From the NCBI RefSeq assembly GCF_027942865.1, contig NC_134509.1:28962197-29026196 (forward strand): a DNA stretch of 64,000 nt, written 5' to 3'. This DNA comes from Odontesthes bonariensis (Eukaryota > Chordata > Actinopteri > Atheriniformes > Atherinopsidae). Each line of letters starts with the position of its first letter. The first letter of the stretch is position 1. Under the pieces are notes generated by a model. The model made no database searches and was not told where the DNA came from. It worked only from the letters and a program-made list of their open reading frames with translations. Positions 25,238 through 38,469 of the stretch are shown here, one piece after another. A program made the position numbers and the translations under genes.

Positions 25238-25944
25238 CTTTCATTCCTTTTTAAGCTGGAACTGATGTTCCACATCAGTGACACGTGTGAATACACCTCT
25301 GAGCCAGAGAGGAGGATAGTGACAGAGGTGAAAGGAGCTGTGCATGTAAGGGCTTAGCTGGTACTGTGGAAAAATGCTGCTCTGGGCTGCTGTTGTCAGT
25401 CAGCTAATTCCACTATACTTTCTTGATGGGTCCCTTCAGCAAAAGTGATATAAAAAATCCTAGAAATCAACATTTTTTTTGACACTTTCAGAGCTCAAAT
25501 CTTTTAATCAGCTTTAGCCTTAATGAGAACTATAAGGTTTTTTGTTAATTTTTTTAAATATTTTGTACACTTTTTATGCCATTTTTTGGCACAATAGCAC
25601 CCTTTGTTTAACAAGAAAAGGGGAAGGTGGTGGTTGATGGATGGATGGATCAAAATGTGTCATTTCTGTTGCCATGAGAGGGAGGCGACTTTGGACACAA
25701 ACACAAAATTTCTCAAGCACATTCACAGCACACGTTTACCTCACTACCAACTCACCCAGATCTACTTTTGTTGTGATAATATATTTTATTTCTTTGCCAT
25801 AATACAACAACACCAAAAACACAGCAGAGCTCCATTCCATTCCTACATCAACTAGTGGTTAATGTTATTTCGTGAAATTTAAAAAAATAATAATAATTTT
25901 AACCCAAAGGCTCAGATTGAAAAAGTCACAGGTATCACCTTAAA

Positions 25945-26475
25945 GGGGAACTCCGGGGCATTTGAAGCGCAATCCCATTGCTAGAGGTTGTCAAATACTG
26001 ATAGTAGGACACAGACAGGTGCAAATCGGCGCTCCCTGTGCGGAGATTGCGCTGTTTGCGCAGCCTGTCATGTGAGGCTAATACGTGGTGGCTAAGGGGC
26101 AAGCGCTAACCCTTCCACGTAAAACAACAACTTGTAACAACCGGTAAGTGACATGCTGTTTATAAAGTTGTTTTCTAACGTCCCCATGCCAGTAATGTGA
26201 GAACCATGCATATGGTTTTGATGGTAAGGCTTGTGACTTTATTGTCGGATGGTTTATAAAGTGGTGTGACGTTTCTGCAGTGTGCAAGTTGTTGTTTTAC
26301 GTGGAAGGGTTAGCACTTGCCCCTTAGCCACCACGTATTAGCCTCGCATGACAGGCTGCGCAAACAGCGCAATCTCCGCACAGGGAGCGCCGATTTGCAC
26401 CTGTCTGTGTCCTACTGTCAGTATTTGACAACCTCTAGCAATGGGAATGCGCTTCAAATGCCCCGGAGTTCCCCT
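25945..26475. mobile_element. TTAA-flanked foldback MITE (piggyBac-like)
   Basis: Two inverted arms of about 190 bp (25945-26134 and 26285-26475) are near-perfect reverse complements, separated by a 150-bp unique centre. They begin AGGGGAACTCCGGGGCATTT. TTAA is present at both outer edges (25941-25944, 26476-26479), the target duplication used by piggyBac transposases. No coding capacity. Confidence 0.88.
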
Positions 26476-28161
26476 TTAAGTGACGACTAAATTAGACTAC
26501 ACTAGATTTCAGACAACTATTGTTAAACCGTAAATTTTCAAACTCAACATTTTCCAGAAGGCCTGTGTGCAACACGTGAACAATATTGAGTTGGTTCACT
26601 TTGACTGGTCCTGAAATCATACGGCTTTTTAATATCAAAGAGGGCTTCATCATTACAATAGTTTGCATTCTAAAATTGTGTTTTCAGGGAAGTATTTCTG
26701 TGCTACCACATTGACTATGTCAAGACATTTCCCCTGCCAGCTTTAAAGGCAGAAATAACACTTTAAGTTTGGTGGCACTGAAGTGGAGACTTCTTTAACC
26801 AAAAGAAAAAGAAAAAAAAACAGGTATCACCATGAAACCTCAAAAGTATTTCTACACTATTCATCTCATTTTTCTGTAACGCAAGTCTTCTGAAATGTTG
26901 TTTAATTAGGCAAATGACATAGCGCATTGTCAAATTGCATGTAAGTTAATGCAAGAATACAGAAATAAAAACTCTCAGATGATTTATGTCCAATTGTCTG
27001 TGAGGTTTTAGTTGCTAACGAGCAGGTGCGCCATTTTTTTTCTTTCTCTGTGTTATACCAGGTCGGCATTACAGCAGCAATATGTGACGTTTTGGAGATC
27101 GACTTTTGGACTCTACTCGTTATTCTTCGAGAAAACAGAAAACCCCATAGGTTTTAGGTTTAACGCTGATAATATGGATATTGTGGACGTGAGCTGGCGC
27201 CTGGCGGCTAACTGTTAGCTCAAGGCTATTCATTAGAAGCTAAGGATATAAATTAACTTTACCATATATGACTGCACCAGCCAAACTTTTTTTGCACTAT
27301 GCAATTAAGTATGCTCAAAATTAATGAAGGATTAAGAGGATTAAATGTGAACAGTACCTGTGTAATGCAATAAAACAGCTAGCCAAACGGACGTACTTCT
27401 TCTTTGGACGCAGAGAACTCAAGCAAACGTTCACGCCCACAAGTTCAAAATGGCAGAACGTTGCACGTTCCTTAATTTTAGAAAATCTATAATATTGGGA
27501 TTATACTTATGTCACAGTCATTGTGTAAACTACGAACTAGAACATGTGTATATTTCTTATAGAAACTTGTAAATCTTGCAGAAAACGTATGCCGCCTTCA
27601 ACTTTTGTTGGAACTTTTAAATACTTAGAATATAAAATGATTTTTTTCTGGAACTATATTAAACCACTTATCTTGTTTTCACTTATTTTTATGTCGTATG
27701 TATGTTGTATTTTCAGCTTCTTCAATTTGAAGAAAAAGGTTCAATCTTAACCACACTTGTCTCTTTTGCTTGTAGTGGCTAAATACAAACTGTGCGTGTT
27801 AATCTTCTACAAACTGCAAATTAATGTTTATTCAAAATATATAATATGTAAACATGACCAAAAATATGAAGTAAATAGAACTTAAGTTTCCACCTTTTTA
27901 GAGCCTGCGTCACCTGACAAAATTGATATCTTTTCTCATAAACTGGTTCCATCTCAAAGACAGTGCTTGGGTTTTAACTTAACCAGGTGCTATTCATCTG
28001 AAATAGCCAGGAGAAATGAAACGTGCACAAAAAAAAAAGCTCAGGTCCTCTAAGGTTTACCTTGCAGTTTAAATCGGACTTAAGCACACCTTTTCTTGAC
28101 TTTTGCTCTGACCATTCAGCTACACAAGAGGGCCAATCAAATGTCCTTGTAGAGTTTATTC

Positions 28162-31100
28162 TTAACAGTCTTCCTCTGGTGTGATGATGATTTCTGGTGG
28201 TGCCACTGACTGGCGGCTCTGCGTTTGAGAGGCCATGACCCAAGTCCGCACTGCTGTATCTGGCTGAACAGATGATGATGAGGAGAGGTGTTGTTTTCTA
28301 AGCAGGATCAGATGAGGGTTCTTCAGTAAGGTGTAAAGCAACGTCCAGCGCCTCCTGGCACGGTTATTCACAGGGTCTCCTGGAAAAATAAAAGTGACAG
28401 GGAAACAAAAGCAGGAGAAAGTTTAGATAGCATGAAGGTGAAAGCTTAAAGTTGACTGTTGATTATGTAAAAACACACTCCTCTAACCTGATGGAGAATT
28501 GTCAAATGAGGAGTATGTAGATGCATTGTGCCGCTCCAGTATTTTGGAGACCAGCAGCCGGCAGAAACACACCATAACTGGGTTGTTATGGTAATGGTCA
28601 GCAAAGATCATCCCGATCCATGTTCTGTACCCTGGGGCGTAAAGGAAGTACATTTCAATCACAGTACAATTACAAAAAAATGTATTACAAGAGTTTACAG
28701 TATTGTGATATTGAAAAATCTTAAAAATGGAACAAAAATGAGACAGTACAGCTATATTTACTGGCTGGCTTACATAAAATATTTAAAGTGGGTCTAGGAC
28801 AAAAGAATATATGTAGTTGAACAGCGATACTTTTTGGCCAAGAAGGAATGATAACAAGGCTGTCACGAATCTTTCTACTTCCTCTTTTTGTCTTGTTTAT
28901 TATCTGTCACCAAAAATGAAAATCTAAACTATATTTTGAAATTGTATCTCATCACACAAACTATCCTTAAGACAAAGAGCACCCTATGTTCTCTGAGAAA
29001 TACCGCCATCTCGTGGAAAATGTGGATGTAAGCAGGTAACAGCCATGCTTGGGTGTAATCCTGTAAAACTCCCACAAACACCATCAATATCAAACAGTAA
29101 AGATAAAGAAAAAAAGAATTCTAGTAGGATTTAAGCCTACCGGCATCCATGGTTTCATATCCCCTCTGCATTATAGTCCGGTCTATTCGGGACACCAGCC
29201 ATGTTCCCACCAAAATGCTATTCAGCAACCTCATTATGCAAGTACTGATCCCCATCACCACGTTGTAGAAAAAAAAGAAGTAGTTGAAGCAGTGGAATGC
29301 CTTCCTGGGATGCAGAAGAAGTTACAGAAGTTACAGTACTCACTCTGAATCATAGTAACTTATTCTATTTGATAATTGACATAAGAGTGTCTGTCTCACT
29401 GAAGACAGTTCTTTATATTATTGGGTTGGTTGCATGACAACTTATATATATATTGCCCTTACTGTAGTTGCTGAATTAGAATTATATCTAAAAGTTTTGC
29501 ACGGGGCTTCATATAATCTGTATCTGCAAGTTTCAAGAGGCCACCGGAGCAGGTAAGAAACTCAGATATGATGATGATTCCATAGCTTGCAAATTAATCA
29601 TACGCTTCATAGTTTTAGAATATACCAACCTGTTGTTGAGAGCCAGAGGCTTCTGTTTATCTGTGGGAGACATTTTGTCTTGAAGGAAGAAGACCTGAAC
29701 GAGAACTACTTGGAGGATCAGCAAGCCGATCACCAGCCCAATTGTCAGACTGAGAGACACAAAAGAAATGGAAAAACTCAGCAAGCGTATCCATCCATTC
29801 ATATACCCATAAAAAGTCACAAAAAGAGCAGCCTTACAGTATGATTCCCAGGTTTAAGAGCATGCTCTGTACTCTTCCATGCTGGATGGGAAGAACCAAC
29901 ACATAGACCAACAGCAGAGCAAACATAAAGTGGACAAAATGGACAATCAGGTACCCTGAACAAAATAACAGAGAAAACACATCCATCAACACAAATAAAT
30001 ACTGATCTGCAACAGAACGAGACTCGAGAACGAGATTTGTTTTTAAGACCTAGATTTTAGGCTGTAGCTGTCAGATCTGTTTGTTGATTAATATCATGAC
30101 AAAGCATTGTAAAAAAAATACATGAGCAGTGTCTTTTTTGTCGAATTTATGTTTTTAGATTATGACAGGCTTACCCCATAGTGTAAAAGCTATTTGCCAT
30201 CCAGAGTATCTTGCAATGGAAGCCTGTGAAATTCAACAAGAAAACTAGTTTGTGCATTTCAAATAGGTGGTAATAATCAAAGCTGTAAACATATGTAAAC
30301 ACAGAACTGTTTGGACATGTACAGTACCCTTAAACCCTAAATTAAAAACTCAGATGCTTACTCGTGCTCAAACATCCTGTTTGTGTTTTGACTAGGGTAG
30401 TTTTTTTATGGTGGGGGGAAACATCCATATATCTTTTCATCAGTACATCATACATTGTGACTTAAGTGCCACAACTTCAAATTATCATAGTCTTTTGTAC
30501 CCATTTGGCCTGGAATTCATCTGCTCATGGACAAAGGGGCAGTACGGGGTGGCATTGGCTTCCTAGCATATGACTGGTCCCACCAATAAACCCCTTAAAA
30601 ATTATGTTTTCTTTTCCATTTAAATCAATTGCTCCATCAAAAATATTTTCAAGGATTATGTGCTTTGCCACTTTTCATATAATGCCACCTGCATTTTAAG
30701 CTGAACTACTCAAGAATTGTCACAATGGCTACTTTTGTACATGAAAGACATTATTCCAACTTTTGATCTCAAACTATCCATCCATCCAATCCATTTTCTG
30801 TACACACTAAATCCATCGGTCAGGTTGCGGGGGGGCTGGAGTTGCCATCGGGCAACCCTGGACAGGTCCCCAGTCCATCACAGGGCAACACACAGACAAA
30901 CACACTCCAAAGGACAATTTTTTTAGAGACACCAATTAACCTAACATGCATGTTTTTGGACAGTGGGAGGAAGCCAGAGTACCAGGAGAGAACCCACGCA
31001 TACACAGGGAGAACATTCAAACTCCACATAGAAAGGCCCCAGCCGGGAGTTGAACCTGTAACCCTCTCGCTGTGAGGTGACAGTGCTAACCATCACACCA

Positions 31101-34100
31101 CCCGATCTCAAACTCCATAACACAATATTACAGTTCTGGGGTTTGTATGAGTTCCACACAGAATATTCCAGTCACATTCCCATCTACGTTTTACAGAGCA
31201 TAGTCCTCATGCCATTAATGTCTCAGGGCCATATATGCCCCTCTATGCAACTGCAATGTTTGCACCCAATCCGAAGCTGTACCCCTAAAAACAGAATTGG
31301 CCTGTGCAGGTTTGTCCCTTGTTTTTACCACAGCCTCCCTGTTCTTCCTGTTCTGTCCCTTCTCAAAAATAATCCCAAAGTCACTTGTAATAAGGACTGC
31401 TGAGAACTCTGTGTAAAAGTGCAATTAATGTGTACATGTCTGCATACTGCGACTAAGATTGGAATACTTCACACAGCTTAATTTGATTATTGCTTACTCT
31501 AATCATGACTTTATTTACGTTAAGGTAATCAAACAATGGTAGAGTTCTAAAATATATGCTAAAATATCATGAAATTGCCCCCACACTTGCTACTGCGACT
31601 GTATGTGTTTTACTTACTACACTAATTGCTGATTTAGGGTTGTGAAACTTCTCAGGAAGAAATCCCTTTTGTCCCTTCCATAGCCTCTTCAAGTGTTTCC
31701 TTAGGAAAAAGTTAATGATGTAAATGATCACAGTGAATGCAAATATGTAAATGCAAGCATTCTCACATACTTATAAACAAAATCAGGGAATTTGTATCTA
31801 TGTTAATCAGCGTTGGAATTTCCCCTTGGGGATTAATAAAGTATAATTGATTGATTGATTGATTTGATATCATTTATTTCCCACCTGTAACAGGCCAAGA
31901 TATGGAAGGTGTAAGCAACAGAGTTTAGACTGGCAAAGATGGTGGTGGAAAGCCAAGACTCTTTGACAAACAAAAAAAACCCAAACAAATAAACATAGAG
32001 GCATTACTATTAATCAAGAAGGCAGAGAGAGCAAATCTGGTGAAAAATCTTCAAAATTAGTCTGAGTTGTTTAAAGTCCATCTTCAACAGCTTTTATGAA
32101 TAATCCCACATGTCATAAATACCCCCTCCCAACTGTCTGGTGGAACAACTTACTCCTGGCCACATAAATGAATTCCTCCAGCTGTGGTATCATGTATCCC
32201 AGAGCTTCAGTCTCATTACAAGAGGTAACCAGATGTTTCAGTGTATCCTTCCAGTGTTCTATCTGGTTAAAGACATCATCACTGACAATATAGTCTGCCA
32301 GTGTCATCTAGAGAGATGCAGAAACACACATAAGCACAGATGTCAGTGTATGAATGATCTGTATAACACAAAACAAACTAATGGATTGAGTGTATGATAT
32401 TGCTACATAAAATCAAGATTTTCCTCACCATATACAGGCCTATTAGGGATATAATAAGAGTGCCAATGATCCTGTTGGGAAACTTAAAGTAGGGATCCCA
32501 CTCATACACTTGTCTCTGGAACCAGCTGAGGGGTTCACTACAACACAGAAAGTAAAAACACCCCATTTGTGTGTGTAAGCTTGTGCAGCTGCTTTCCATT
32601 CCAAAGTGTTCATATGGATTATTTCTACCCTCTAACAATATCTGCTCAAGGAGTGTAAGCTCATTTAACTTTGTTTAAGAAATTCTTCCATTCAGAACAT
32701 CCTGCAATGTCACCAAGGCCGACAGCCCGCTCTCCATGCATTATGCTGGACACCCAATCACCTGAAATATCTATTAGTGTTGTTTGAGTCATTTTACCAG
32801 CAAAAAACTAACATTAACATTAGTTCCATATCTGCCAAGCAAACTTAAGCCCTAACCCCAGCGTATCCACGGCTGAGCGTTATCTGCTTTTTTACACTAT
32901 ACTACCTCAACTACTGCTTACCACTGCATCTTATCTTAATTTACTGCTATAGTTAATCTTTTCTTTATATTTATATATTTACTTTATATACTGTATATCT
33001 CACTATTGTCATACTAGATATACAGATACAATGACAACAACAATTAATCTATTTGAAACGCTGAAAAAACTATGACTGTAAGACCTTCCTTCTTTTGATT
33101 TTAGTGCAACTAGTCTAACAGTGGCATTGTCCTTATAATGTTTTTTTCTCTTTAAACTTTTGCTCATATGATGTCAAACTAGTTGGAATAATGACTCCCC
33201 CACCTGCACTGGAACTCACCAAGCTGGACTTCAAGTCATTCTGCACTTGACTTCAGTACTACGACATTCCTATTCAGTAGAGGTAACAAACACACGTTCT
33301 TTTTTTTATAGATTTTTTAATGGATTATCTCTATAAGATTATTCATTACTCATTGAAATTAAGTGGTCTCTACAGGAAAAAATTAATTAAATTGTGAGCT
33401 TTTATTTTAAGAGTGGGGCTGTAAGGTGGTCTGGTTGTTTGCACTGTCACCTCACAACAAGAGGGTCCCTGGTTAGAATCCAAGCTTGGTCCTTTCTGTG
33501 TGGAGTTTGCATGTTCTCCCCATGTTTTCATGGCTTTTATTCCAGGTATGGCTTTGTCTCACCATCCAAAAATGCATGTTGAATGCATGTTACTTAAATT
33601 GGTGTCTCTAAATTGGCCCTGGGAGTGAGTGTGAGTGTGTATGTGTTTGTTTTTCTCTATGTGGCCCTGTGATGGAGGGGTGACCTATCCAGGGTGTGCC
33701 CTGCCTTTTACCCAATGACAGCTGGGATAGGCTCCAGCCTACGAGTGGTTGACAGCAATATGAATCGTAGCTGCAGTGGTGTAAGTGTAGGTGACTTTCT
33801 GCATCTACCTGGGCTCAGCTGCTCTTCTCAGCAAACGCTTAACATGCAGTGCCTGGTGTTGCTCAGCTTTCTCATCATGGTCCTGGTAGGAGATTTACCA
33901 TATGCATACTCATAAACACCTCTATACATTACCATTTTAGATTCTAAGATTTCTTTTGTTAGGACAGTAGCCTACTTTATGTAAGTTCTCGTACGGATGT
34001 TTCACAGAAAAAGACAAAAAAAAATTAAATAAAGAATTAAGCCACACGTACATGTGATGTAAACTCTGATGTGGGGCTTACAAGGTTTTTCCTACCGCTG

Positions 34101-36795
34101 CAAATATGGGGAAAGAATCGTGCAATTTATGCAACAGTCATACTGACCTCTAGTTCCAGTTGCAGACGTATTCGAACATCTTTAACCAGCATGTAAATAA
34201 ATCGTCCCAAGAGGAAGATGAGTGAGAGGATGGAGGGCCACTGGGAAATTATCTTCTGGTGTTTACCCAGAGGCTTTAAAATCATAAACGTATCATGAAT
34301 ACAAATACAGGCAACAAAATCAAATGTTTTGCAGGGTCTAACATATATTGGTGTTGGAAACCCACTGGTTGTATATCTGCTTGGTTGTACATTGCAATTG
34401 ACATCACACTGGGTTTGGTACCCAACTACCTTACCTTACCCCCGGGGCAGGTGATTGTATCCCAGAGAGTAATAATAATCCTACAAACAAAACAGTTAGC
34501 ATTCTTAAAAATATGGCATGTTTTTACTATGCTATAATTGTGAAAGCCCCACGGTTGTGAGCATGTAATGTGTGAATGTTTACCAGGAAAGAGAGTAGAG
34601 TATTCCTAACACTGCCCCGGCCATTCTGAATGGTGTGGACAGACAGGCAAAAAATGGGAAATACACCAGGCCCACCTCTAAAGCTCCAACCAGGTACAAT
34701 ATAGCTGAGGTACAGAGTCACATAACATTCAGTTATAACATAATCACACATGCATGTGTACTGTACCAATCTCAGAGAATAGGTTTTTACCTCTGGCCCA
34801 GGATGGGACAGTGAAGGGAACATAACGTTCAGAGAAGAGCAGTAAAACGCTGTTTGCCACGGCACCAAAGGCAAATCCATAAGTCCAACGGTTACTGAGG
34901 TTGCCTATAGTATCCAAAGGCCTGGGGCACAATGATGTTGTATTACAGAGAAACAGAGATAAAGTGATTCTTGAGGAATCTTGAAGAAATATTTAAAAAA
35001 AGAATGGTTGCATGTTACAACTATTGTAAAATGTCTCATGTCAGACTTCAGGCTATAAAACTGTCTTTTTTTCTTTCTTTTTTTTTACATTATCATTACT
35101 GTTGTTGACTTACACCACAATTCCAAAACGTCCATCTAAAAAAGGCAGTCTGTGGTCGATAGGCAGTCTCTGGGCTCGCCTCTGGAGGAATGACAGGACC
35201 CCTACAATTAGCACCTGGTAGAAAGAATATCAGTACAGAATATCCAAAAAACTCATTCAGTAATGATTTGAGAGCATCATGAGTGGCAGTCGGCTAACAT
35301 TACATTGCATCTCTAACTTCAAGGATTATTTTGTAAAAGTAATGTCTTATATTTGAATCCCAACATTGTCCTACTCATCTGCTCATTAACTGTCACTTTA
35401 ATGAAGAAGCATTTGGCCAGAATTGATGGCATACTCTATGCTGCTATTGTCTGGAACATCAGGGAACCAGCCATTCGTTCTGACTGGTGTAATCTAAGTT
35501 CTCATCAACCACTTATAACCAGATTCTTGTATCAATTTTTCATTTATGGACTTTGAGACGTTATTTCCCAATCAGCCTCATATTTGTTTTGATTGATATC
35601 CAATTTCTATTTCTCCATTCTGTCAAGGGCCGATTCATTATCATATGTCATCAGGGCTTTATAAAACAAAGAAATCTGCCTCTTCCTGTTTAGGTTTAGG
35701 TAAGATTTTCTATCTGTGATAATGGGGGTTCCAATATGATGAAAACAATCATTGACATAAAGACCTTCGATTGTCTTTAAACCGTTGACTACCCGGATTT
35801 TAAAAGCATCATCTACTCTTCCTGCACTGAAAAATCTATTACCCCATAGGGGAGATAAGCGAGATGGAAGGGGTGTCCCCAACATGTTGGTGTACTCACA
35901 CCTGACTGTAATCTTAGATATTCTTCCTGTTATTTTTGCATTATTTAGAATTTCCAGATAACATAGGAAAGAAAAGAACAATGGGTAAATTTGAGTTACA
36001 GGGTAAGTTTGATCCCACACTCCTTCTTTTTGGAAAAGACACCAGTTGTGTGAAATGTGTTTGTCATGCATGAAGCAAACGTAATTTTGTGTGATTTAGA
36101 AAAAAATTGTTGTAACTTGACCAACAGCGGTATTTTCCACTGCCATGCACCAAAGTTTTATTTCTGAAAAAACTGCGTAGAAGTAAAAATATTTACTGTG
36201 AAACATGGCTCAGCCTGCGTCATTGTGTTACGCACTGAAAAAACACACAAAAAAAGATCAACTTACTGCTGGTATGAGTGAGAGATGCAGGAAAAGTTCC
36301 ACAGAGATTTTATTCTGACAATCCTCAATTGTAGAGGTTGTGGAGTTTCTGAAAAAGTACAAGGGTAAATCACAATGTAACATAACTTATGTGAAGTAAA
36401 AAGGCACACAACAGAACAGGGGTCACAAAATGAGCACAACTGAAAGCGATAGACATGAAAAGGACTGATACCAGGCTAACTCAGACAGCAACTTAAGTGA
36501 AACAAACTTTAAACAAACTACACTAAACCGATTGATAATACCAGATCAAAGGTTGAAAGAAATGAACGTCGCAATAAATTAATTAGTTTCTAAATCTGCG
36601 GAGCACATCGAGAGTGTGCAATGTATTAACGCTTCATGTTCATTTTTTAATACTTAGCTTAAAAAAATGTTTACATCAACTTAGAATTAATAGCAGCAAA
36701 GTGGTGAGCACTGTATCACATTGCTCTTTAGTGTCTGTACTTGAATTGTTTGAAGTCTGTACTTACACATGTTCCTCTGCGTTTCTTATCATCAT
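28162..36795 (-). CDS. stra6l: STRA6-like retinol-binding protein receptor (RBPR2)
   Basis: A multipass membrane receptor that takes retinol from RBP4 into cells outside the eye (family knowledge). Eighteen coding exons: 36795-36767, 36348-36267, 35214-35114, 34921-34791, 34704-34584, 34480-34435, 34273-34148, 33882-33809, 32537-32429, 32307-32154, 31960-31885, 31699-31618, 30223-30175, 29955-29838, 29749-29630, 29304-29141, 28631-28488, 28379-28162 (TAA). They total 1,944 nt, in frame throughout, giving 647 residues (human STRA6 is 667). Family hallmarks: an N-terminal Cys segment then the first membrane helix ([17 protein letters not shown]), [20 protein letters not shown], a calmodulin-binding-like basic stretch ([13 protein letters not shown]), and the C-terminal [18 protein letters not shown]. 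Only ATG 36795 ([10 protein letters not shown]) keeps phase with exon 2; an NST glycosylation site follows. Exon 6 uses the second of two overlapping GTAAGG donors to stay in frame. Confidence 0.95.
30776..31103 (-). mobile_element. Full-length tRNA-derived SINE with GGATG tail
   Basis: On the minus strand a tRNA-like head (GTGATGGTTAGCACTGTCAC as A box region, AGGTTCAACTCC as B box) leads to the body GTGTGGAGTTTGAATGTTCT and a TGGATGGAT tail. An 11-bp duplication GATCTCAAACT flanks it (30765-30775, 31104-31114). The tail resembles that of RTE/Rex3 LINEs, the likely helper. It lies in a stra6l intron. Confidence 0.88.
33416..33757 (+). mobile_element. tRNA-derived SINE, second copy in stra6l intron
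   Basis: Same family as the copy at 30776-31103 but in plus orientation and older. It shows the head (TGTTTGCACTGTCACCTCAC, then GGTTAGAATCC), GTGTGGAGTTTGCATGTTCT and GGGATAGGCTCCAGCC, and the GGATG tail has been lost. Its right edge is only about 50 bases from the small stra6l exon at 33882-33809. Confidence 0.8.
35600..36065 (-). mobile_element. LINE-1/Tx1-like reverse transcriptase C-terminal relic
   Basis: A minus-strand frame of 154 codons lies in stra6l intron 2. It contains [20 protein letters not shown] followed by [11 protein letters not shown]. This pattern (an FxxGRxDxxF then GLKTIxDLY segment) is what I associate with the tail of fish L1-type ORF2 proteins. No splice sites tie it to stra6l. 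The class assignment is tentative. Confidence 0.45.
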
Positions 36796-37655
36796 TGATA
36801 AGCCAGCTCATTGACGCCAAGAAGTCTTTATTTCTGCTCTACTGAAAAGAGAAAGGAAGTGACTGTGGATTAGAATAGTTTCCCTTTTCCTGGTTTCAAG
36901 CATGTGACACATTTGACCTTTGACCTCAGGATTCAACGTTTTCTATCTGTTCTTTTTTTTAACATCCTCTGTGTGTTTGTCTTTTGTCAACTTCATTGTT
37001 GACACACTTTTAGAGCCTGTTCATATATCTCTCTTCTATCACACACACACACAGAAATGATACTGACTGCTGTGTTACTTAGTATACGGAGTCTAAACAG
37101 TGAGCTCACCCACTGATATATCCAGCAAATCATTTACCCACTGCTGTCACCTGACACAGGAAAGTTTCACTGCATTTTCTGAAGCATAAAACCAACTCTC
37201 ATTTCTTATCCATTTCCCTCTGTTTTCAGGTTCAGCAGGTTCAGTGAAAATATATAATTATAGGCTTTATTCTGCTAAATTTAGCATCTCCCACTCTCAA
37301 ATACACAATCCCCACCACTTTTTAAATGATTTGGGATTTAATATTACAAAAACAGGAATACCAAACAAATACGTCACAGTGGTTCATATAAAGGGTTTAT
37401 GTAAAGGGTTACTTTAACAATTCATTAGTCTTTGGGAGGAGGGGGAAACCACAAGACACTCACCTCATCGATCGAATGCCAGGTATGAATCATCATGAGT
37501 TCATGTTAACTGCGGTCCATTTAGGCTCCAAGGCAAAATGTGACCACTACTTTTTCAAATATGAAATATCTTAATGGAATAGTTCCAATAATAAAAACAG
37601 AAGACAAGTACAAGACATTTGTGAACCTTAACAATGTGTCCAGGTTCCTGTCATA
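36796..37655. other. Intergenic upstream of stra6l
   Basis: Contains the likely stra6l 5'UTR and promoter, and unique AT-rich sequence. I see no gene, RNA or repeat array. The duplicated SPINK unit begins at about 37657 (CATCTGGACCAACATCTGTG), matching the junction at about 56135. Confidence 0.5.
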
Positions 37656-38469
37656 CCCATCTGGACCAACATCTGTGAAATTTATTCAAACTTGAAAAGA
37701 AAGTTCATTTCTGCATAAAATACAAAATACATAAAATTGCTTTCTCACTTGCCAAGAATTTTAACAAGCTATCTACCCTAACTTTTTGGTCAGATTGTAT
37801 TTTACCCAAATGCATTACACCAAAGGTGTAATTAAGCTTTGATACAACAAACATTTGATCTCAACAGCTTTTACTTTGCTAATAGGACTCAATTACGGGA
37901 CAATTCCAAAATATATGAAGTTACATTGTCCCCAGTAGTACCCAGACGCTGGTGTCGCATTCAGCAAAACTTTCTACTCTGATTATAAACCCATTTCAGT
38001 TTCTTACTCTATATTTGTACTTTTATCAAAGTAATCCCTGAGTTGCACTTATCCACAAATATCTGCTTTATGTCAATTTTGAGCGTCAGTGAGATGGCAG
38101 TGTTTTTTCTGGCCTGTGTTAGTCAAGATTACACAATGACAAGTAATGCTTTTAAAATCAGTTAATTGGACATTAAATCCACCCTTCAGTTTTGAGAGAA
38201 AGGTGAACCAGATGTCCACTTTCCAGCTGGACAACTTGTCTTCATGAGTAATCTTGCTGAGTTCATTTCCCAGTACAGATAGGAGAGAGAGATCCAGCTA
38301 ACTACATTAGCTTTTTAAACCACACTTTTAAAGACTGATCACAAACACACTGATGATTGAACTTTTTTATTCATGGCAATGAATTTGGAGCAGCTGATGT
38401 CATTCTTTGAGATCATTTTTGACTTGATCACGATTAGCCTCTTTGCGATGACGTCACCAGCCATGCGCG

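Larger units (their letters stand above)
24684..28161. other. Intergenic tdrd7-stra6l
   Basis: Apart from the two transposons listed separately, this 3.5-kb stretch shows no recognisable gene. A minus-strand AG acceptor lies 18 bases before the tdrd7 ATG (TATGTCAG, near 24701), so an untranslated first exon probably lies further upstream. A possible donor (CACAG/GTACTG) near 27355 preceded by GC-richer sequence is one weak candidate. Confidence 0.4.
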
